Shown here: one piece after another, positions 1-7,683 of the stretch
Numbering within the stretch: the first letter of the stretch is position 1
Layout of the letters: each line of letters begins with the position of its first letter
DNA from: Micromonospora_J zhanjiangensis
GTDB lineage: Bacteria > Actinomycetota > Actinomycetes > Mycobacteriales > Micromonosporaceae
NCBI RefSeq assembly: GCF_042650605.1
Contig: NZ_JBHSBN010000002.1
Location: 310,001-374,000, forward strand
DNA length: 64,000 nt
Reading direction: 5' to 3'
The notes under the pieces: generated by a model
The model's input: the letters and a program-made list of their open reading frames with translations, nothing else
Databases searched by the model: none
Told to the model about the DNA's origin: nothing
Translations under genes and position numbers: made by a program

Positions 1-977
1 CCCTCAATGATGCTGAAAGATGGTTCTGTGCTCTGCTCGTTGAGTTGTATTACTCCATTAGAATCAATGGAATACGTCTTCTGAAGGCCGGATTCGTTGA
101 TGGTCCTCGGTCGTACGAAGGTTGCCGGAAGCTGGTTGATGCGTGCGTTGATGGCCCGTAACTGTGGAAGATACTTCTCGTGCTCGGGCCAGACGCACAG
201 GCGGGGGGTGCCTCCGACGCAGACCGCTCGGTCGCCCGGTGGCTGTCGGTTGGCGACAGTGGTCGTGGTAACCATGATCGTGAAAAGCGCCAGAGCAATC
301 GGGGCCAGCGCCGCAGCTCGCCGTCGACGCCGCTCACGCGCTGCTGGAACGGGTATCCAGAGCATCACGAGTAGCAGGACAATGACCAGACCCAGCCGCA
401 GGGCCAAAGGCAATGGATCGACTGCCACCTCGGGTCGACCGGACACCACCACGAAGCCGACCCGATCCAGCAGCGCGGTCAGGAAGAGATATCCCAACGA
501 GGCCGCGCAAGCGGCGAACACTGGACTGAGTAGAAGTCCGCACCCCCATCCCAGTGCGACTGCCAGGAAGATCGGAAACAGCCCGAGCAGGACATAGCCC
601 AACCAGATGTGCACTCCCGGCGGGAACGTCCGAGCTGTCACCGTAAAGGCCACGGACTGACCGACCAGGTACGGAAACAGCAGAATGATGAGGGTCGAGC
701 CGAGTCGCCCCGCCTCAAGGCGGGAGCGGTGTACCCGCGCCGCGCTGATCTGCTCCTCAAGTCCGTGTCGTCTCGCGGATCCCGCCGCCCAAGCGGCCGC
801 GCCGGCGCCGATGACACCGAGGAGGTACGCCGGCACCTGCCCGGCCGCGCCGGTCTCCGGCCAGGAGCCGATCCAATAACGGTTACGCAGAAACAACGCG
901 GCCACATCGATGGCGACAAGCACCGGTAGCGCCCAGCGGATCGGAGAGTTCCGTACGTGTAACCACAGCGCGCTCAC
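1..977 (-). CDS. ABC transporter permease-like membrane protein, 3' end beyond the window
   Basis: The reading frame begins with a GTG whose last two bases sit in the TGA of the ABC ATPase gene (GTGA overlap), and it stays open to base 1, so at least 325 residues are present and the C-terminus is missing. The translation shows about six hydrophobic segments (ALPVLVAIDVAALFL; YLLGVIGAGAAAW; STLIILLFPYLVGQ; VHIWLGYVLLGLFPIFLAVALG; LGYLFLTALL; LGLVIVLLLVMLWIPV; APIALALFTIMVTTTTV). A presumably extracytoplasmic part follows, containing VCVGGTPRLCVWPEH. The CVWPEH-type motif after the last helix is typical of actinobacterial permeases that pair with stand-alone ATPases. Translational coupling to the ATPase implies one transporter complex. 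The substrate is unknown. The start is inferred from the overlap. Confidence 0.75.
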   Translation of the reverse strand, partial: MSALWLHVRNSPIRWALPVLVAIDVAALFLRNRYWIGSWPETGAAGQVPAYLLGVIGAGAAAWAAGSARRHGLEEQISAARVHRSRLEAGRLGSTLIILLFPYLVGQSVAFTVTARTFPPGVHIWLGYVLLGLFPIFLAVALGWGCGLLLSPVFAACAASLGYLFLTALLDRVGFVVVSGRPEVAVDPLPLALRLGLVIVLLLVMLWIPVPAARERRRRRAAALAPIALALFTIMVTTTTVANRQPPGDRAVCVGGTPRLCVWPEHEKYLPQLRAINARINQLPATFVRPRTINESGLQKTYSIDSNGVIQLNEQSTEPSFSIIE

Positions 978-1720
978 AGTTGCTGTTCCCCCTCGGGCAG
1001 CAGGTGCATGTACGCCCGCTCGAGCTGGGAGTGCCCTGGAAGGTCGTCGCACCCCAGGGCTTCGAGTTCGGTGACCGTGCCGTCGAAGCGGACCGTCCCG
1101 CTGTGCATCACGATCACGCGGTCGCAGATCGCGCCGACATCGTCGATGAGATGGGTGCTGAGCACCACGACGGCCTCACCAAGTCCCGACACGATCTTTC
1201 GGAACTGCAGCCGTTGGCGTGGGTCCAGCCCGACGGTCGGTTCGTCCAGGAGCACCAGCCGGGGCCGCCCGACGATCGCCCAGGCGATGCCGGCGCGCCT
1301 GCGCATACCTCCGGAGACGCTCTTCATCCTGGACCGCCGCCTGTCGACCAGGTCGACCATCTCCAGAGCGTCGCTGACCGACCGGCGCCACTGCCGCGGC
1401 GCGATGCCGCGCATCCACGCCGCATAGGTCACGAAGTCGTCGACCGTCATCCGGGGGTCGTAACCGAAGTCCTGCGGGAGGTAGCCGATACGATCCCGAA
1501 CCTGGCGCGCCGATCGTTCGTCGTGGATCTCGACGTCGTCGATGCTGATCCGGCCGTTCCGTGGCGGCATGACGGTCGCCAAGGTGCGGAGCAGGGTCGT
1601 TTTCCCAGCTCCATTGGGGCCGAGAAGGGCCGTGATCCCGGGCTTCAACGTCATGTCGAGGCCTTCGATGACAGCCGACGTGCCGTAGCCCTGGGCTACC
1701 GCGTCAAGCACGACACTCAT
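974..1720 (-). CDS. ABC transporter ATP-binding protein
   Basis: A 248-residue nucleotide-binding protein. Walker A is GPNGAGKT near residues 34-41, the Q-loop lies in GYLPQDFGYDP, the signature is SVSGGMRRR instead of canonical LSGGQ, Walker B is LVLLDEPTVGLD, and the H-loop is STHLIDD. The fold matches the CcmA/drug-exporter type of ABC ATPase. It precedes and overlaps the membrane partner, so the two are probably co-translated. The gene lies downstream of a small secreted Cys-containing protein but is separated from it by a strong hairpin. A role in export or resistance is likely from family membership. The substrate cannot be read from the sequence. Confidence 0.9.
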   Translation of the reverse strand: MSVVLDAVAQGYGTSAVIEGLDMTLKPGITALLGPNGAGKTTLLRTLATVMPPRNGRISIDDVEIHDERSARQVRDRIGYLPQDFGYDPRMTVDDFVTYAAWMRGIAPRQWRRSVSDALEMVDLVDRRRSRMKSVSGGMRRRAGIAWAIVGRPRLVLLDEPTVGLDPRQRLQFRKIVSGLGEAVVVLSTHLIDDVGAICDRVIVMHSGTVRFDGTVTELEALGCDDLPGHSQLERAYMHLLPEGEQQL

Positions 1721-1755
1721 GGGTGCACTCTCTCACTTCATGGACACGAGGTGAA

Positions 1756-1780
1756 GGAGCGCGGCCGTTGGCCGCGCTCC
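1756..1780 (-). terminator. Perfect 11-bp hairpin between secreted protein gene and ABC ATPase
   Basis: GGAGCGCGGCC and its exact reverse complement flank a 3-nt loop (GTT) just after the secreted-protein gene. There is no clear U-tract, as is usual in actinobacteria. It could terminate or attenuate transcription into the ABC genes. Confidence 0.6.
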
Positions 1781-1804
1781 CTCACCGCTCGTTGCAGGCT
1801 GTTG

Positions 1805-2161
1805 TCAGTAGACGGTGATCCAGCCGTTGCTGGCGCTGAATGTGCAGTCCGAGCCGTTGACGGTGCTCGTGCTGCCCTTAGCGCGGCCAACGGTGAGAGT
1901 TCTGCCCCCTTGCGCGGAGCAGGTGATGCCCGACTCGTAAGTCTCGGTCCATTTCGCGCCGGGAGCGGGGCACTTCTGCGCCCAGGCGGTGTTCCACCAC
2001 TGGGTGTAGCAGTTACCCACCGTGTCCGACGTTCCCGCAGCGAATGCGGGACTCGTCGCGATCGCGCCGGTGGCACCGGCGGCGAGTAGGCCGAGTACCG
2101 CCACCCGCGTTGCCCTCTTGCTGACGGAACGTTTTTGCCTCGATCGTTCGGGGGTGTTCAT
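1805..2161 (-). CDS. Small secreted four-cysteine protein, function unknown
   Basis: 118 residues. The start ATG at 2161 is chosen because GGAGG lies five bases upstream. Residues 1-42 form a classical Sec signal peptide: a basic N-region (SRQKRSVSKRATR), a hydrophobic core AVLGLLAAGATGAIA and an AFA-A cleavage site. The mature part, about 76 residues, has four cysteines (51, 64, 81, 106) that could form two disulfides, and it is rich in Trp, Thr, Ser and Gly. I do not recognise a family. It has its own promoter and stands at the head of a unit followed by an ABC transporter. It could be an exported peptide, an inhibitor or a cell-surface ligand, but none of these can be shown here. Confidence 0.75.
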   Translation of the reverse strand: MNTPERSRQKRSVSKRATRVAVLGLLAAGATGAIATSPAFAAGTSDTVGNCYTQWWNTAWAQKCPAPGAKWTETYESGITCSAQGGRTLTVGRAKGSTSTVNGSDCTFSASNGWITVY

Positions 2162-2237
2162 AAAACCTCCGGTGGCTGAACCTGGTCGAGGAGTCCCGAC
2201 GTTTCTGCGGAACGCCATCCCCGTCATGGTGCAGATG

Positions 2238-2267
2238 ACAATAGCGGTCGATCAATGGGGAGGGCAA
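2238..2267 (-). promoter_or_regulatory. Promoter of the secreted-protein gene
   Basis: On the minus strand, TTGCCC (2262-2267) and TATTGT (2238-2243) are separated by 18 bp. This would give a leader of about 70 nt before the ATG at 2161. Confidence 0.5.
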
Positions 2268-2269
2268 CA

Positions 2270-2285
2270 GTAAATCGAAATTTAC
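2270..2285. promoter_or_regulatory. Inverted repeat next to the -35 element (possible operator)
   Basis: GTAAAT-CGAA-ATTTAC is a perfect 6-bp dyad in an AT-rich stretch, two bases upstream of the -35 of the secreted-protein promoter. The position fits an activator or repressor site. The regulator is unknown. Confidence 0.4.
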
Positions 2286-2418
2286 TTCCTCAATTCGGAA
2301 TCCGCGACCGCTCGCGTTGACCTTCGGGCACCGGATTCTCGCGAATTAACATTCAAGAGACACAATGTTCGTATTTATCATCTGGCTGTGAGGTCTTCGG
2401 TCGCGCCGCGGGCCGGTC

Positions 2419-2982
2419 TCAGGGTGCCAGCGAGACGTGCAGGCGCAGCTGGGGGACCAGCATGTCGTCGACGTCCAGGGCCCGGGCCGCCCCGTCCGGC
2501 TCCCAGCCGGTCTGGCCGAGGAACTTCCGGCTGGCCGGGTCGCCGTCGTACACCCAGGCGATCGCGGTGTCGAACCCGTCCTCGCGCCACAGGTCGACGC
2601 TGGCCGCGAGCAGCCGGCTGCCGTGCCCCCGCCGGCCCCACCGCGGCTCGACCAGCAGGTCGGTCACCGCCACCGTCCCCGCGCCCAGCGCGTCGGCCGG
2701 CTCGTCCGGGGCCAGGGCCTGTTCGTCGGGCGGGCCGGATGCGGCAAATCCCACCAGATACGATTGTTCGGCCTGCTCGACCGCGACCAGCACCCGGTGC
2801 CGGTCCGAGGGCGCGGCCTCGATCGCGGCGCTCCACCGCCGGCCGAGCCACGCCTCGTCCAGCCGGTCGAGTACGTGTCCGGGCAGCAGCCGGCGATAGG
2901 CGACCCGCCAGGTCGTGAGCTGGATGCGTGCGATCTCGCCGGCGTCATCGGGACGCGCCGGGCGGACGTACCCGAGAGCCAT
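2419..2982 (-). CDS. GNAT family N-acetyltransferase
   Basis: 187 residues starting at the ATG whose first base is 2982. The -10 TAGGCT ends seven bases before this ATG, so the mRNA is probably leaderless and longer upstream starts are unlikely. GNAT features are the N-terminal VRPARPDDAGEIARIQLTTWRVAYRR, the strand VTDLLVEPRWGRRGHGSRLLAA (acetyl-CoA pyrophosphate-binding loop RRGHGS) and the C-terminal FLGQTGWEPDG. The substrate is unknown. It is divergent from the GT87 gene and shares a very short intergenic region with it. Confidence 0.8.
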   Translation of the reverse strand: MALGYVRPARPDDAGEIARIQLTTWRVAYRRLLPGHVLDRLDEAWLGRRWSAAIEAAPSDRHRVLVAVEQAEQSYLVGFAASGPPDEQALAPDEPADALGAGTVAVTDLLVEPRWGRRGHGSRLLAASVDLWREDGFDTAIAWVYDGDPASRKFLGQTGWEPDGAARALDVDDMLVPQLRLHVSLAP

Positions 2983-2989
2983 GCAGGTG

Positions 2990-2995
2990 AGCCTA
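2990..2995 (-). promoter_or_regulatory. -10 element for a leaderless GNAT mRNA
   Basis: TAGGCT on the minus strand is followed by seven bases and then the ATG at 2982. This is the leaderless spacing seen repeatedly in the window. Confidence 0.5.
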
Positions 2996-3010
2996 GGAGG
3001 CGAGGGAGAC

Positions 3011-4324
3011 GTGGTGTCGCAGGGGGGCCTTGGCCGGACCCGCAACCAGGTCCTGTTCGTGGCCGCGTTGGCCGTCGCGGTGGCCGTGTTCCTGGCCGTC
3101 GCCGCCGCCCGGCACGGCTTCTTCGACCTCAAGGTGTACGCCGGCGCACTGCGCTACTGGGCGCGCGGCGGCGGCGAGATCTACGACTACGTCAAGCCCT
3201 GGTCCACCTACGGCTTCACCTACCCGCCGTTCGCGGCGTTCACGATGCTGCCGATGGCGTACCTGCCGTGGCTGGTCTCGATCGTGGTCAGCGTGACCGC
3301 CACCGTGGTGGTCAGCGTGCTGCTGCTGTGGTGGCTGGTCGACCCGCTGGCCCGCCGGCAGGGCTGGACCCGCTGGTTCGCGCTGGCCGTCGCGGTCTGC
3401 CTGGCGGCGGCCTTCGAACCGATGCGCGAGACGGTGAACTTCGGCCAGGTCAACATGCTGCTGCTGTTCCTCGTCGCGGCCGACCTGCTCTGGCTGGTCG
3501 CCGACCGGACCCCCACCGGGCGGCCGGTGCCCGCGACATACCGGCGGTTCGCCGGCGTGGGGATCGGGCTGGCCACCGCGATCAAGCTCACGCCGGGGAT
3601 CTTCATCGTCTACCTGCTGGTCACCCGGCGGTGGCGGGCCGCGGCGGTGGCCAGCGGTACGGCCGCCGCCGCCACCCTGCTCGCCGCCGCGGCGGCACCG
3701 GACGCCTCCCGGGAGTTCTGGACCGAGGCGCTGTGGAACACCGACCGGGTGGGCTCGCTGGCGTACATCTCCAACCAGTCGTTGCAGGGCCTGGTGGCCC
3801 GGCTCGACCCGACCCACCCGAGCACCGTCGCGTGGCTGGCCGCGGTGCTGGCCACGCTGGCCGTCTGGGCCTGGCGCAGCCGGGTCGCGGTGGCCGCCGG
3901 CGACGAGCCGGCCGGGCTGGCCCTGACCGGGGTGGTGGGTTGTCTGGTCAGCCCGGTCACCTGGGTGCACCATCTGGTCTGGCTGATCCCGGCGCTGGTG
4001 CTGCTGGTGCACAACGCCTTCGACGCACCCGCCGGCAGCCTGCGCCGACGCGGGCTGCTCGGCTTCGCGGTGGTCAGCTACGGCGTCCTGATCAGCCGGC
4101 TGGTCTGGTACTGGGAAGGGCGCAGTCAGGTCACCACGCTAGTCGGTTTCGTCGGCGCGAACGCCTACGTCTGGATCAGCCTGGCCCTGCTGGTCGGCCT
4201 GCCGGTGCGGAACCGGTCACAGCTCGTCGAGGCGGGCGGCGAGGCGGATCTCCGCCAGCCCGACCGGGGGACGTCCGCCGGACAGCTGAATCTCGTAGGT
4301 CGACCGCTCACCGTCGGCGCGTAA
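3011..4324 (+). CDS. GT87 family (DUF2029) polyprenyl-phosphate-dependent glycosyltransferase
   Basis: About 437 residues with roughly ten hydrophobic segments. The first loop carries FFDLKVYAGALRYWARGGGEIYDYVKPWSTYGFTYPPFAA in pieces: the acidic FDLKVY and the TYPP motif are typical of actinobacterial alpha-(1,2)-mannosyltransferases that use polyprenyl-phosphate mannose (PimE/Rv2181-like). It probably extends envelope glycolipids or lipoglycans on the outer face of the membrane. A GTG at 3011 (or 3014) preceded by GGAGG and GGGAG is the likely start. An ATG at 2981 is in frame but abuts the divergent gene. The 3' end overlaps the convergent GNAT gene by about 108 bp. Confidence 0.78.
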   Translation: MVSQGGLGRTRNQVLFVAALAVAVAVFLAVAAARHGFFDLKVYAGALRYWARGGGEIYDYVKPWSTYGFTYPPFAAFTMLPMAYLPWLVSIVVSVTATVVVSVLLLWWLVDPLARRQGWTRWFALAVAVCLAAAFEPMRETVNFGQVNMLLLFLVAADLLWLVADRTPTGRPVPATYRRFAGVGIGLATAIKLTPGIFIVYLLVTRRWRAAAVASGTAAAATLLAAAAAPDASREFWTEALWNTDRVGSLAYISNQSLQGLVARLDPTHPSTVAWLAAVLATLAVWAWRSRVAVAAGDEPAGLALTGVVGCLVSPVTWVHHLVWLIPALVLLVHNAFDAPAGSLRRRGLLGFAVVSYGVLISRLVWYWEGRSQVTTLVGFVGANAYVWISLALLVGLPVRNRSQLVEAGGEADLRQPDRGTSAGQLNLVGRPLTVGA

Positions 4325-4771
4325 CCCGGCCCGCTCGTAGAACCGGCGGGCCCGGGCGTTGTCGGCCAGCACCCAGAGCCGCACGTCGGCGCAGCCGTGC
4401 CCGCGCAGTCCGGCCAGCGCCCCGGCCAGGAGGCTCCGGCCGACGCCGGTGCCCCACCGGGCCGGCTCCACGTACATGCTGAGCACCTCGCCGCGGCCCA
4501 ACACCAGGTCGTCCGGGTCCTGCTGGTTGCGATACGGGCCGAAGGTGACGAAGCCGGTCACCGCGCCGTCGTCCTCGGCGACCAGGGTGGTGAACGGATG
4601 GTCGCCGGCGGCGGTGTCCAGGTCCCGCCGGCGCTGGGCCCAGACCGCCGGGTTGAGCCGGGCCAGCACCTCCTCCGGCACGATCCCGGCGTAGCCGAAC
4701 CGCCAACCGCGTACGTGCACCGCCGCGACCGCGTCGGCGTCGTCCACGGTCTCCCGCCGGATCACCCTCAC
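4217..4771 (-). CDS. GNAT family N-acetyltransferase
   Basis: 184 residues. The N-terminus RRETVDDADAVAAVHVRGWRFGYAG and the core VLSMYVEPARWGTGVGRSLLAGAL (acetyl-CoA loop RWGTGVG), followed by NARARRFYERAGL, are classical GNAT blocks. The start is a GTG preceded by a weak purine-rich stretch. It lies head to head with the YcaQ-like gene and tail to tail, overlapping, with the GT87 gene. The substrate is unknown. Confidence 0.82.
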   Translation of the reverse strand: MRVIRRETVDDADAVAAVHVRGWRFGYAGIVPEEVLARLNPAVWAQRRRDLDTAAGDHPFTTLVAEDDGAVTGFVTFGPYRNQQDPDDLVLGRGEVLSMYVEPARWGTGVGRSLLAGALAGLRGHGCADVRLWVLADNARARRFYERAGLRADGERSTYEIQLSGGRPPVGLAEIRLAARLDEL

Positions 4772-4833
4772 CGACCTTTTCTAACCGTCCGTCCGGTCCG
4801 GGTCCAGCAGCCCCGCCGGAGCCCGCCGGACGC

Positions 4834-4856
4834 CTGTCGTACCCGTCGGATAGCGT
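4834..4856 (+). promoter_or_regulatory. RecA-NDp/PafBC-type damage promoter of the YcaQ-like gene
   Basis: CTGTCGTAC, eight bases, then TAGCGT, which ends eight bases before the ATG at 4865. This is the spacing of the mycobacterial consensus tTGTCRGtg-N8-TAGnnT. The core TGTCG and TAGnnT match. The outer G-t-g does not. Confidence 0.5.
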
Positions 4857-4864
4857 GCCGGCCG

Positions 4865-6094
4865 ATGGCTGCGTTGGAGGAACTTTCGCTCGCCCAGGCC
4901 CGGCGGATCGCGTTGGCCGCACAGGGCTTCGCCGACCCCGCGCCCACCGGGGTGCCCACCCTGCGCCACCTGCGCCGGGTGCTCGACCGGATCGGCCTGC
5001 TCCAGGTGGACTCGGTAAACGTCCTGCAACGCGCGCACTATCTGCCGCTCTACAGCCGACTCGGGCCGTATCCCACCGACCTGCTCGACCGGGCGGCCTA
5101 CCGGCGGCCGCGGGCGCTGTTCGAGTACTGGGCGCACGAGGCGTCGCTGGTCCCGGTGCGGCTGCATCCGGCGCTGCGCTGGCGGATGGCGGCGGCCCGG
5201 GAGAAGGCCTGGGGCAACATGCGGCGGATCGCCGCCGAGCAACCGGAGCTGGTCGCCTGGGTCCGCGACGAGGTGGCCGCGAACGGGCCGTTGACCGCCG
5301 CCGAGATCGAGCACGACGCGCCCCGGCAGACCGGACACTGGGGGTGGAACTGGTCGGTCGTCAAGCAGGCGTTGGAGTTTCTCTTCTGGTCCGGCGAGGT
5401 CGTCGCCGCGAGCCGGAGCAATTCCTTCGCCCGCCGGTACGACCTGCCCGAGCGGGTGCTGCCGGCCGCGGTGCTGGACACGCCCACCCCGGCCGACCCG
5501 GACGCCCACCGCGACCTGGTCCGGGTCGCGGCCCGGGCGTTGGGGGTGGCCGCCGAGGTCGAGCTGCGCGACTACTTCCGGCTGCCGGTGGCCGCCGCCC
5601 GCCGGGCCGTCGCCGAACTGGTCGAGGCGGGCGAGCTCACCCCGGTCCGGGTCCGCGGCTGGAAGCCACCGGCCTACCTGCACGTCGACGCCCGGCTGCC
5701 GCGCCGGATCCGGGCCAGCACGCTGGTCAGCCCGTTCGACCCGCTGGTCTGGGAGCGGTCCCGCACCGAGCGGCTGTTCGGCTTCAGCTACCGGATCGAG
5801 ATCTACGTACCGGCGCCGCAGCGGGTGTACGGCTACTACGTCCTGCCGTTCCTGCACGGTGACCGGCTCGCCGCCCGGGTCGACCTGAAGGCGGACCGCA
5901 AGACGGGCGTCCTGCTGATACCGGCCGCCTGGATCGAGCCCGACGCCGACCCGGGGGAGACCGCGGTGGCCCTCGCCGCCGAGTTGCACCGGCTGGCCGG
6001 CTGGCTCGGTCTCGGCGCGGTGGCCCCGCCGGCGGGAGGTGACCTGGCCGGACCGCTGGCCGCCGCCCTGACGAGCCTGGCCGGTGTACGTTGA
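4865..6094 (+). CDS. YcaQ/AlkX-like winged-helix DNA glycosylase (HTH_42 family)
   Basis: 409 residues. The family hallmark region LLQVDSVNVLQRAHYLPLYSRLG carries a Q-V-D at 47-49, the QPhiD variant of the catalytic motif described for YcaQ/AlkX, whereas AlkZ proteins have QPhiQ. FEYWAHEASLVP, the GHWGWNWSVVKQALEFLFWSGEV winged-helix segment and SPFDPLVWERSRTERLFGF..YEIYVP-like C-terminal blocks also fit. Known members excise bulky alkylated bases or unhook interstrand crosslinks. The start is set by a TAGCGT hexamer eight bases upstream (leaderless). The promoter resembles the LexA-independent damage promoter, consistent with a repair role. Specificity between AlkZ- and AlkX-type substrates is inferred only from the motif. 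Confidence 0.82.
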   Translation: MAALEELSLAQARRIALAAQGFADPAPTGVPTLRHLRRVLDRIGLLQVDSVNVLQRAHYLPLYSRLGPYPTDLLDRAAYRRPRALFEYWAHEASLVPVRLHPALRWRMAAAREKAWGNMRRIAAEQPELVAWVRDEVAANGPLTAAEIEHDAPRQTGHWGWNWSVVKQALEFLFWSGEVVAASRSNSFARRYDLPERVLPAAVLDTPTPADPDAHRDLVRVAARALGVAAEVELRDYFRLPVAAARRAVAELVEAGELTPVRVRGWKPPAYLHVDARLPRRIRASTLVSPFDPLVWERSRTERLFGFSYRIEIYVPAPQRVYGYYVLPFLHGDRLAARVDLKADRKTGVLLIPAAWIEPDADPGETAVALAAELHRLAGWLGLGAVAPPAGGDLAGPLAAALTSLAGVR

Positions 6095-6146
6095 GACCGG
6101 CGATCGACGACACGGCGCACCTGTCGGACGGGGTGGAGCGGGAGAG

Positions 6147-6782
6147 ATGACGAACCTCAGTGGGCCACCGGCCGGCCCGGAGACCGCGGTCCAGGCCGGG
6201 CCGGACCCCGCGTCCCCGGCCGGAGCGGACACCGCGCCGCAGGCCGGCCCGGACAGCCCCGCAACCGCGGCCGGGTGGCCCGCCGGTGGGCCGGCCGACT
6301 GGCCCGCCGGGATGCCGCCGTACGTGCCGGTCCAGGAGAGCCGGCTGACCCGGTTCGCCACCCGGTTGTACGCCCGCCTGCCCCGCTGGGCGGCGCCGCT
6401 GGCCGCGCTCGGCGTGATGGGTGCCGCGGTCGGCTTCACGCTGCTGACCGACCCGACCACCAGCGCCCCCGACGATCCGCCCACCTGCCTGCTCAAGCTC
6501 ACCACCGGCCTGGACTGTCCGGGCTGCGGCGGCACCCGAGCGATGTGGTACATCCTGCACGGCGATCTGGCGGACGCGGCCCGGCACCACATCATCTGGG
6601 TCTTCGTGCTGCCGTTCCTGCTCTACCTCTACCTCACCTGGGCGGTACGCCAGGCGTTCGGCTGGCGGCTGCCGCAACTGAAGGTCACCCCGCTGATGCT
6701 CGGTGTCGTGCTGGCCGTCTGGTTCAGCTTCTCGGTGCTGCGTAACCTGCCCTGGGCCCCGTTCACCGCCCTGTACGTCTGA
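6147..6782 (+). CDS. DUF2752 membrane protein
   Basis: 211 residues. The first 60 are a Pro/Ala/Gly-rich cytoplasmic tail. The core starts with hydrophobic WAAPLAALGVMGAAVGFTLL, then the DUF2752 signature CLLKLTTGLDCPGCGGTRAM (CPxCGxTR) followed by HGDLADA, and two further hydrophobic segments. The function of the family is unknown. The CPGCGGTR motif suggests metal or thiol chemistry at the membrane surface. The start has GGAG upstream. The gene follows the YcaQ-like gene by about 50 bp. Confidence 0.85.
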   Translation: MTNLSGPPAGPETAVQAGPDPASPAGADTAPQAGPDSPATAAGWPAGGPADWPAGMPPYVPVQESRLTRFATRLYARLPRWAAPLAALGVMGAAVGFTLLTDPTTSAPDDPPTCLLKLTTGLDCPGCGGTRAMWYILHGDLADAARHHIIWVFVLPFLLYLYLTWAVRQAFGWRLPQLKVTPLMLGVVLAVWFSFSVLRNLPWAPFTALYV

Positions 6783-6870
6783 CCCGTCGGCGGCGGCCAA
6801 CCGAACGGAGCGGACGTGGCACGGGCCGCAGAACCGGGGTGGCGGTGCTGCCCGGGCGACCGGCGGCCAC

Positions 6871-6876
6871 TACAGT
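6871..6876 (+). promoter_or_regulatory. -10 element of thyX (leaderless)
   Basis: TACAGT followed by seven bases and the ATG at 6884. Confidence 0.5.
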
Positions 6877-6883
6877 CCCAGGA

Positions 6884-7636
6884 ATGCCGGAAATCGTGCC
6901 GCCGCAGGTCAAGCTGATCGCCTGGACCCATTTCGAGGCGCCCGAGGACGTACCCTGGTCGACCGACGCCGAGGGCGGCCAGGCGCTCGCCGAGTTCGCC
7001 GGCCGGGCCTGCTACCAGTCCTGGCGTAAGCCGAACCCGGCCACCGCCACCAACGCCGGCTACCTGGCGAACATCCTGGAGGTCGGGCACTTCTCCGTGC
7101 TGGAGCACGGCAGCGTGACCTTCTACTTCACCGGGGTGTCCCGCTCGTTCACCCACGAGCTGATCCGGCACCGGCACTTCTCCTACTCGCAGCTGTCCCA
7201 GCGGTACGTGCCGGAGCGGGACGCCGCGATGGTCGAGCCGGCGGTGATCGCCGACGACCCGGAACTGCACAAGAAGTTCGTCGAGGCCACCGAGGCCAGC
7301 GTGCGGGCGTACACCGAGTTACTGGAGGGGCTGGAGCGGCGGTTCTCCGACGTCGAGAACCCCACCCTGCGGCGCAAGCAGGCCCGGCAGGCGGCCCGCG
7401 CGGTGCTGCCCAACGCCACCGAGACCCGGATCGTGGTCACCGGCAACTACCGGGCCTGGCGGCACTTCGTCGCCCTGCGCGCCACCGAGCACGCCGACGT
7501 GGAGATCCGCGAGCTGGCGATCGAGTGCCTCCGCCAGCTCCAGCGGGTGGCGCCGAACGTCTTCGCCGACTTCGTGATCAGCACCCTGCCGGACGGTACG
7601 GAGATCGCCACCAGCCCGTACGCCGAGTTGTCCTGA
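6884..7636 (+). CDS. thyX: FAD-dependent thymidylate synthase ThyX
   Basis: 250 residues, normal length. The ThyX signature RHRx7S is present as RHRHFSYSQLS at residues 95-105. The substrate-binding helix region LPNATETRIVVTGNYRAWRHFVALRATEHADVEIR is intact. The enzyme methylates dUMP to dTMP using methylene-tetrahydrofolate, FAD and NADPH, in the cytoplasm. The start is defined by the -10 TACAGT seven bases upstream. The next genes are dapA and rnj, the same order as in mycobacteria. Confidence 0.97.
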   Translation: MPEIVPPQVKLIAWTHFEAPEDVPWSTDAEGGQALAEFAGRACYQSWRKPNPATATNAGYLANILEVGHFSVLEHGSVTFYFTGVSRSFTHELIRHRHFSYSQLSQRYVPERDAAMVEPAVIADDPELHKKFVEATEASVRAYTELLEGLERRFSDVENPTLRRKQARQAARAVLPNATETRIVVTGNYRAWRHFVALRATEHADVEIRELAIECLRQLQRVAPNVFADFVISTLPDGTEIATSPYAELS

Positions 7637-7670
7637 GACCTTCCCCGGACGGCGCTCACCGGCCGTCCGC

Positions 7671-7676
7671 TAGGTT
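7671..7676 (+). promoter_or_regulatory. -10 element of dapA (leaderless)
   Basis: TAGGTT followed by seven bases and the ATG at 7684. A GGACGGC/GCCGTCC dyad lies just upstream. Confidence 0.5.
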
Positions 7677-7683
7677 GTCTTTC

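Noticed and set aside
2437..4482. Long plus-strand ORF of 681 codons overlapping the GNAT and GT87 genes
   Set aside because: Composition is almost only Arg, Pro, Gly, Ala and it lies out of frame with two recognised proteins; typical shadow frame of high-GC DNA.
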